A stretch of DNA of 34,313 nucleotides from Pseudoalteromonas luteoviolacea H33-S (GTDB lineage Bacteria > Pseudomonadota > Gammaproteobacteria > Enterobacterales > Alteromonadaceae): positions 1 through 34,313 of the forward strand of contig NZ_AUXY01000093.1 of NCBI RefSeq assembly GCF_001625695.1. Reading direction: 5' to 3'. A model generated the notes under the pieces. It saw only the letters and a list, made by a program, of their open reading frames with translations, was not told the origin of the DNA and ran no database searches. The first letter of the stretch is position 1, and the number at the start of each line of letters is the position of its first letter. Of this stretch, positions 31,287-34,313 are shown piece by piece. The position numbers and the translations under genes were made by a program.

Positions 31287-34200
31287 GTGTCATTGAGTAA
31301 AAAAATTAATAACGCTTTTTCTATATTTGTACTTGTTACTCTCTGTATTTTTAATGCGAGTAAAGGGTACGCAGCGCCCATCGCAACACAACAACATAAG
31401 CAAGAAGTTCAAAATATTGAACGCATCACAGTAACGGGGTCGCATATAGCACAAGGCAATAGCACGCATTTACTCACTCGTATTTCCGACGACATAATCG
31501 ATCAGTCCGCATATGCCTATTTATCGGATATTCTCATTGATGAAGTTGTTCAAATTAATGAGGGAATAAGTCATTTAAACTCTCAAAATAGTACGCATAA
31601 TTCAGGCCTTTCAACCGTCGATTTACGAGGTTTAGGACTTAACAGAACATTGACTTTAATTGATGGCAGGCGGGTCGTTTCAAATAGTTACTCAGGTGAG
31701 TTGGTCAGCCTTTCTACCATACCTAAGGGTATGATAAAAAATATCGAAATTATTACCGGTGGTGCCTCAGCAGCATACGGCTCTGGCGCTATCTCAGGTG
31801 TCGTCAATATCATTACTAAGCGAAGCAAAGATGACACAACAATTAATTTAACTGTTGGCGAGAGCGTGGCGGGCGGTGCACGTGAAATCGCCTTTAATGC
31901 CGATACTGGGATTCAGTATAACAACCAGCAGGGGCAGCTGCTGCTAAGCGCAACCTACATCAAACATTTTGGCTTGGATTACTGGGATAGAGGCCGTGCT
32001 CAACAGCAGGATGACTGGCGATATGACCCAAAAAGAATGTGTAACACTATGCTCACGACACTGTATGATCCTAAGCAACAGAGTGCATATCGCTGTATGC
32101 GAGATATTGTTCAAAGCGATTGGACTTCGTTAAGCGATGCATTACCTGGAGGGGTTTTTAATGAATCGAGTAGCTTTAAACCTAACTCAGGTTTTTGGTT
32201 TGATGAGCAAACATTACGAAATGACTGGCAAGAAGAAGTGCATGGTTTGCACTTTAATCAATATAACTTACTGCAATTACCCAGTCAGCAGCTCAACTTA
32301 GCAATCAAAAATGAATTTGATTTTAAATCAGGTGAGCAAGGCTATTTTCAATTACATTACAGCAAAAATGATAGTCAAAATATAAAGTCCCCAGAAAACG
32401 AAGATGAGTGTGATCTGGTCATCACCTATAACGCACACACACAGCAATTTGGTTCAGATTGTATAGGCGCAATCCCCTACACTAATCCTTATATTCCGCA
32501 AAAAATCAGAGAAAGTGCAAATAGCCAAGATATAAAATGGGATCGCCTGTTTCAAGAAGTCGGCGCCGTCACCAATGATAACTCGCGCACCACACTGCGC
32601 ACGTGGGCTGGTCTCAATGGAATCATGTGGGATAACTGGCAATGGGATACCTCACTTGGCTTTGGTCAATTTACGCAACAACAAATCCGTTATAACGAAT
32701 TAAACGTTGCTCATGTCAGAAACGCACTTAACGCCCACAAGCTACCTGATGGTTCCATTGAGTGCATAGATGAAGACGCCAGAAAAACTGGCTGTACCCC
32801 AATCAACTTATTTGGAGAAAACGCGATTAGCCCAGCGGCCGCAAGTTATATACGAGCGAACCCTAAACTGACCACCCGCCTTTCACAAATAACCTTGTCC
32901 GCCGCACTCAGTGGTGAACTTATCAACTTGCCATCAGGCCCTGTATTAAGTGCTTTTGGTATAGATTACCGAAGGGACAGCCAAAACGTATCCACCAATG
33001 TGCCTCAAGGGGGGATGACTTTTAACTATATTCCTAACTTTTCTGGAGATGTCACCAGCTATGAAATTTTTATGGAAGCGTCTGTGCCTTTGCTCAAAAA
33101 TAGGCGATTTGCTCACCAATTAAGCCTTTCTTTAGCTGCGCGCGCAGCGGATTATAGTTGGTCAAATATGGGACTTATTCAGAGCTATAATCTTGGGTTT
33201 AATTACACCCCTACGACACATTATGTTGTGAAGTTTAATTGGGCAAAGGCGATGCGAGCCCCAACAATCACTGAGCTCATGTCTCCAATAAGAGGCGACT
33301 ACAATGCCTTTCAAGACTTATGTAATGGCGTTACAGCAACATCAACGCTGATGGGTCATGAAAACTGCAAAAAGGAAGCGAGTATCAATGCTGTAATAAA
33401 AAAAGAGGGGATTTTTCACGATCGTAATAACAGCTACTCGCCAAATTTGGGAAATCCAGAGCTAACCGAAGAAACTGCCGATAGTTTCGCGGTTGAGCTC
33501 CAAGTTGAGCCTGAATCAATCGCTAACATGAGCATTAATGCTAGCTATTATCGTATTAGCATAAGAGACGTCATCACATCACTTTCACATCAAAATATTA
33601 TGAATAGGTGTTATCAAACAGACACACCTTTTGATCCTAATAATCCATTTTGTCAGGCGATAAAAAGAGACAGTGAAGGACAAATTATTGAGTTACAACA
33701 GCGCTTGGTCAATGCAAACCAGCTGTTTACGCAAGGCTATGATGCGGCGATTCACTATGTATACACTTTAAACAGTCTTGGCCAGCTCAGATTTAAATTG
33801 AATTGGAATCACGTCATTGAGCATGCATTGATATCTGATCACATCAATGAACGAGTAACTGAAATACACGAAGGGTATTTAAATCACCATATTTTTACAG
33901 ATACAGGCAAAGCCTCTTTCTCTTGGCAACACGATAAATGGCAAGTGTCATGGCATACACAATTTAAAAGCGGTATAACACGTAATAAGCAAGTATATGA
34001 AAATTGGCTTGGTTTTATGCAAGATAATAGTGAACAGTGTGCACAGCAGTCGGACACCTGTATCGACAACCCTGAACCTCTTTGGGGTAATGACCTTCCA
34101 TCATACACCACTCACTCGCTTCAATTGTCTTATCGTCAAAAATTACAAGGGGCGACATTAAGACTCTCTGGCAATGTAAAAAACCTGTTTAATAACAATG

Positions 34201-34295
34201 GGCCCTTTATCATTGGGGGGAATGGCAACTTTCATAGTGCTTATGGTGGCGGACGAGGTCGCTTTATTTCATTGGGTGCACAAATCACATTTTAA
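31287..34295 (+). CDS. TonB-dependent outer membrane receptor
   Basis: 1002 residues from a GTG start (SD AAGGAAG). Signal peptide to about residue 29 (KGYAA). After a TonB-box-like segment (NIERITVTGSHI) comes the plug domain: VDLRGLGLNRTLTLIDGRRV, PKGMIKNIEIITGGASAAYGSGAISGVVNIITK. The rest is a long 22-strand-type barrel with large outer loops holding Cys pairs (MCNTML...YRCMRD; DECDL...SDCIG), and it ends RFISLGAQITF, a standard C-terminal beta signal ending in Phe. The ligand is unknown. It lies next to the nucleoside locus, so a nucleoside or nucleotide ligand is possible but unproven; it has its own leader. Confidence 0.92.
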   Translation: MSLSKKINNAFSIFVLVTLCIFNASKGYAAPIATQQHKQEVQNIERITVTGSHIAQGNSTHLLTRISDDIIDQSAYAYLSDILIDEVVQINEGISHLNSQNSTHNSGLSTVDLRGLGLNRTLTLIDGRRVVSNSYSGELVSLSTIPKGMIKNIEIITGGASAAYGSGAISGVVNIITKRSKDDTTINLTVGESVAGGAREIAFNADTGIQYNNQQGQLLLSATYIKHFGLDYWDRGRAQQQDDWRYDPKRMCNTMLTTLYDPKQQSAYRCMRDIVQSDWTSLSDALPGGVFNESSSFKPNSGFWFDEQTLRNDWQEEVHGLHFNQYNLLQLPSQQLNLAIKNEFDFKSGEQGYFQLHYSKNDSQNIKSPENEDECDLVITYNAHTQQFGSDCIGAIPYTNPYIPQKIRESANSQDIKWDRLFQEVGAVTNDNSRTTLRTWAGLNGIMWDNWQWDTSLGFGQFTQQQIRYNELNVAHVRNALNAHKLPDGSIECIDEDARKTGCTPINLFGENAISPAAASYIRANPKLTTRLSQITLSAALSGELINLPSGPVLSAFGIDYRRDSQNVSTNVPQGGMTFNYIPNFSGDVTSYEIFMEASVPLLKNRRFAHQLSLSLAARAADYSWSNMGLIQSYNLGFNYTPTTHYVVKFNWAKAMRAPTITELMSPIRGDYNAFQDLCNGVTATSTLMGHENCKKEASINAVIKKEGIFHDRNNSYSPNLGNPELTEETADSFAVELQVEPESIANMSINASYYRISIRDVITSLSHQNIMNRCYQTDTPFDPNNPFCQAIKRDSEGQIIELQQRLVNANQLFTQGYDAAIHYVYTLNSLGQLRFKLNWNHVIEHALISDHINERVTEIHEGYLNHHIFTDTGKASFSWQHDKWQVSWHTQFKSGITRNKQVYENWLGFMQDNSEQCAQQSDTCIDNPEPLWGNDLPSYTTHSLQLSYRQKLQGATLRLSGNVKNLFNNNGPFIIGGNGNFHSAYGGGRGRFISLGAQITF

Positions 34296-34313
34296 CAAAG
34301 ACAAAAAAGGCTT

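Noticed and set aside
1..34313. CRISPR arrays, tRNA or rRNA genes
   Set aside because: No regularly spaced repeats of CRISPR type and no cloverleaf or rRNA-like sequence were seen on either strand.

Overview
The window looks like chromosomal DNA from a marine gammaproteobacterium of the Alteromonadales, most likely Pseudoalteromonas or a close relative. This is inferred from gene content and protein style: a TonB-dependent receptor, a GlyGly-CTERM metalloprotease, an orphan periplasmic solute-binding protein, a DeoB/DeoD plus Udk/NupC nucleoside locus, moderate-to-low GC and many exported proteins. I have no 16S or other marker gene to confirm it.

Layout. 1-283: the edge of an IS110-family element (first 25 codons of its transposase, minus strand) with a strong hairpin over the ribosome binding site, next to intergenic palindromic repeats. 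284-2068: an AraC-type regulator followed by azlC and azlD on the minus strand, a branched-chain amino acid exporter unit. 2400-6596: plus-strand genes for an exported protein of unknown function, a LytS-type sensor kinase, a LytTR response regulator, a lipoprotein alpha/beta hydrolase and a small NTF2-like exported protein. 6653-10000: an accessory stretch holding a secreted DM9/DUF3421-like protein, a degenerate ISAs1-family element (one nonsense codon, one frameshift), the wreck of a second DM9-like copy, and an AT-rich island that encodes a double-glycine-leader, glycine-rich microcin-like peptide with a likely immunity protein. 10125-14404: a large exported protein of unknown function, an SPFH/band-7 membrane protein, a GNAT acetyltransferase and an orphan Imm49-like protein. 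14931-17512: a bufferin (metal-buffering) operon, bufA-bufB-bufC plus a small membrane protein. 17566-20489: a secreted zinc metalloprotease with a GlyGly-CTERM tail, coupled to a small lipoprotein. 20726-23159: a small membrane protein, a solute-binding protein, a SnoaL-like protein and ferredoxin-NADP reductase. 23214-26471: three tandem paralogues of an exported helical-repeat protein, the middle one frameshifted by a 7-bp tandem repeat. 26789-30903: a nucleoside catabolism/uptake locus, deoB-deoD divergent from udk-nupC, with paired palindromic operators between them. 31287-34295: a TonB-dependent receptor.

How the genes work together. The nucleoside locus is coherent: NupC imports nucleosides, DeoD phosphorolyses purine nucleosides, DeoB moves the pentose phosphate toward central metabolism and Udk salvages pyrimidine nucleosides; the shared operator pair suggests joint control. 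The buf operon would make a metal-binding lipoprotein (BufA, two 6-Cys modules) modified by the BufB/BufC enzyme pair. The microcin-like gene and its downstream three-helix membrane protein look like a small antagonism module that lacks its own exporter here. The most interesting items are that microcin locus with its structured leader, the two-module bufferin, the heptamer-frameshifted paralogue array, and the hairpin occluding the IS110 transposase start.
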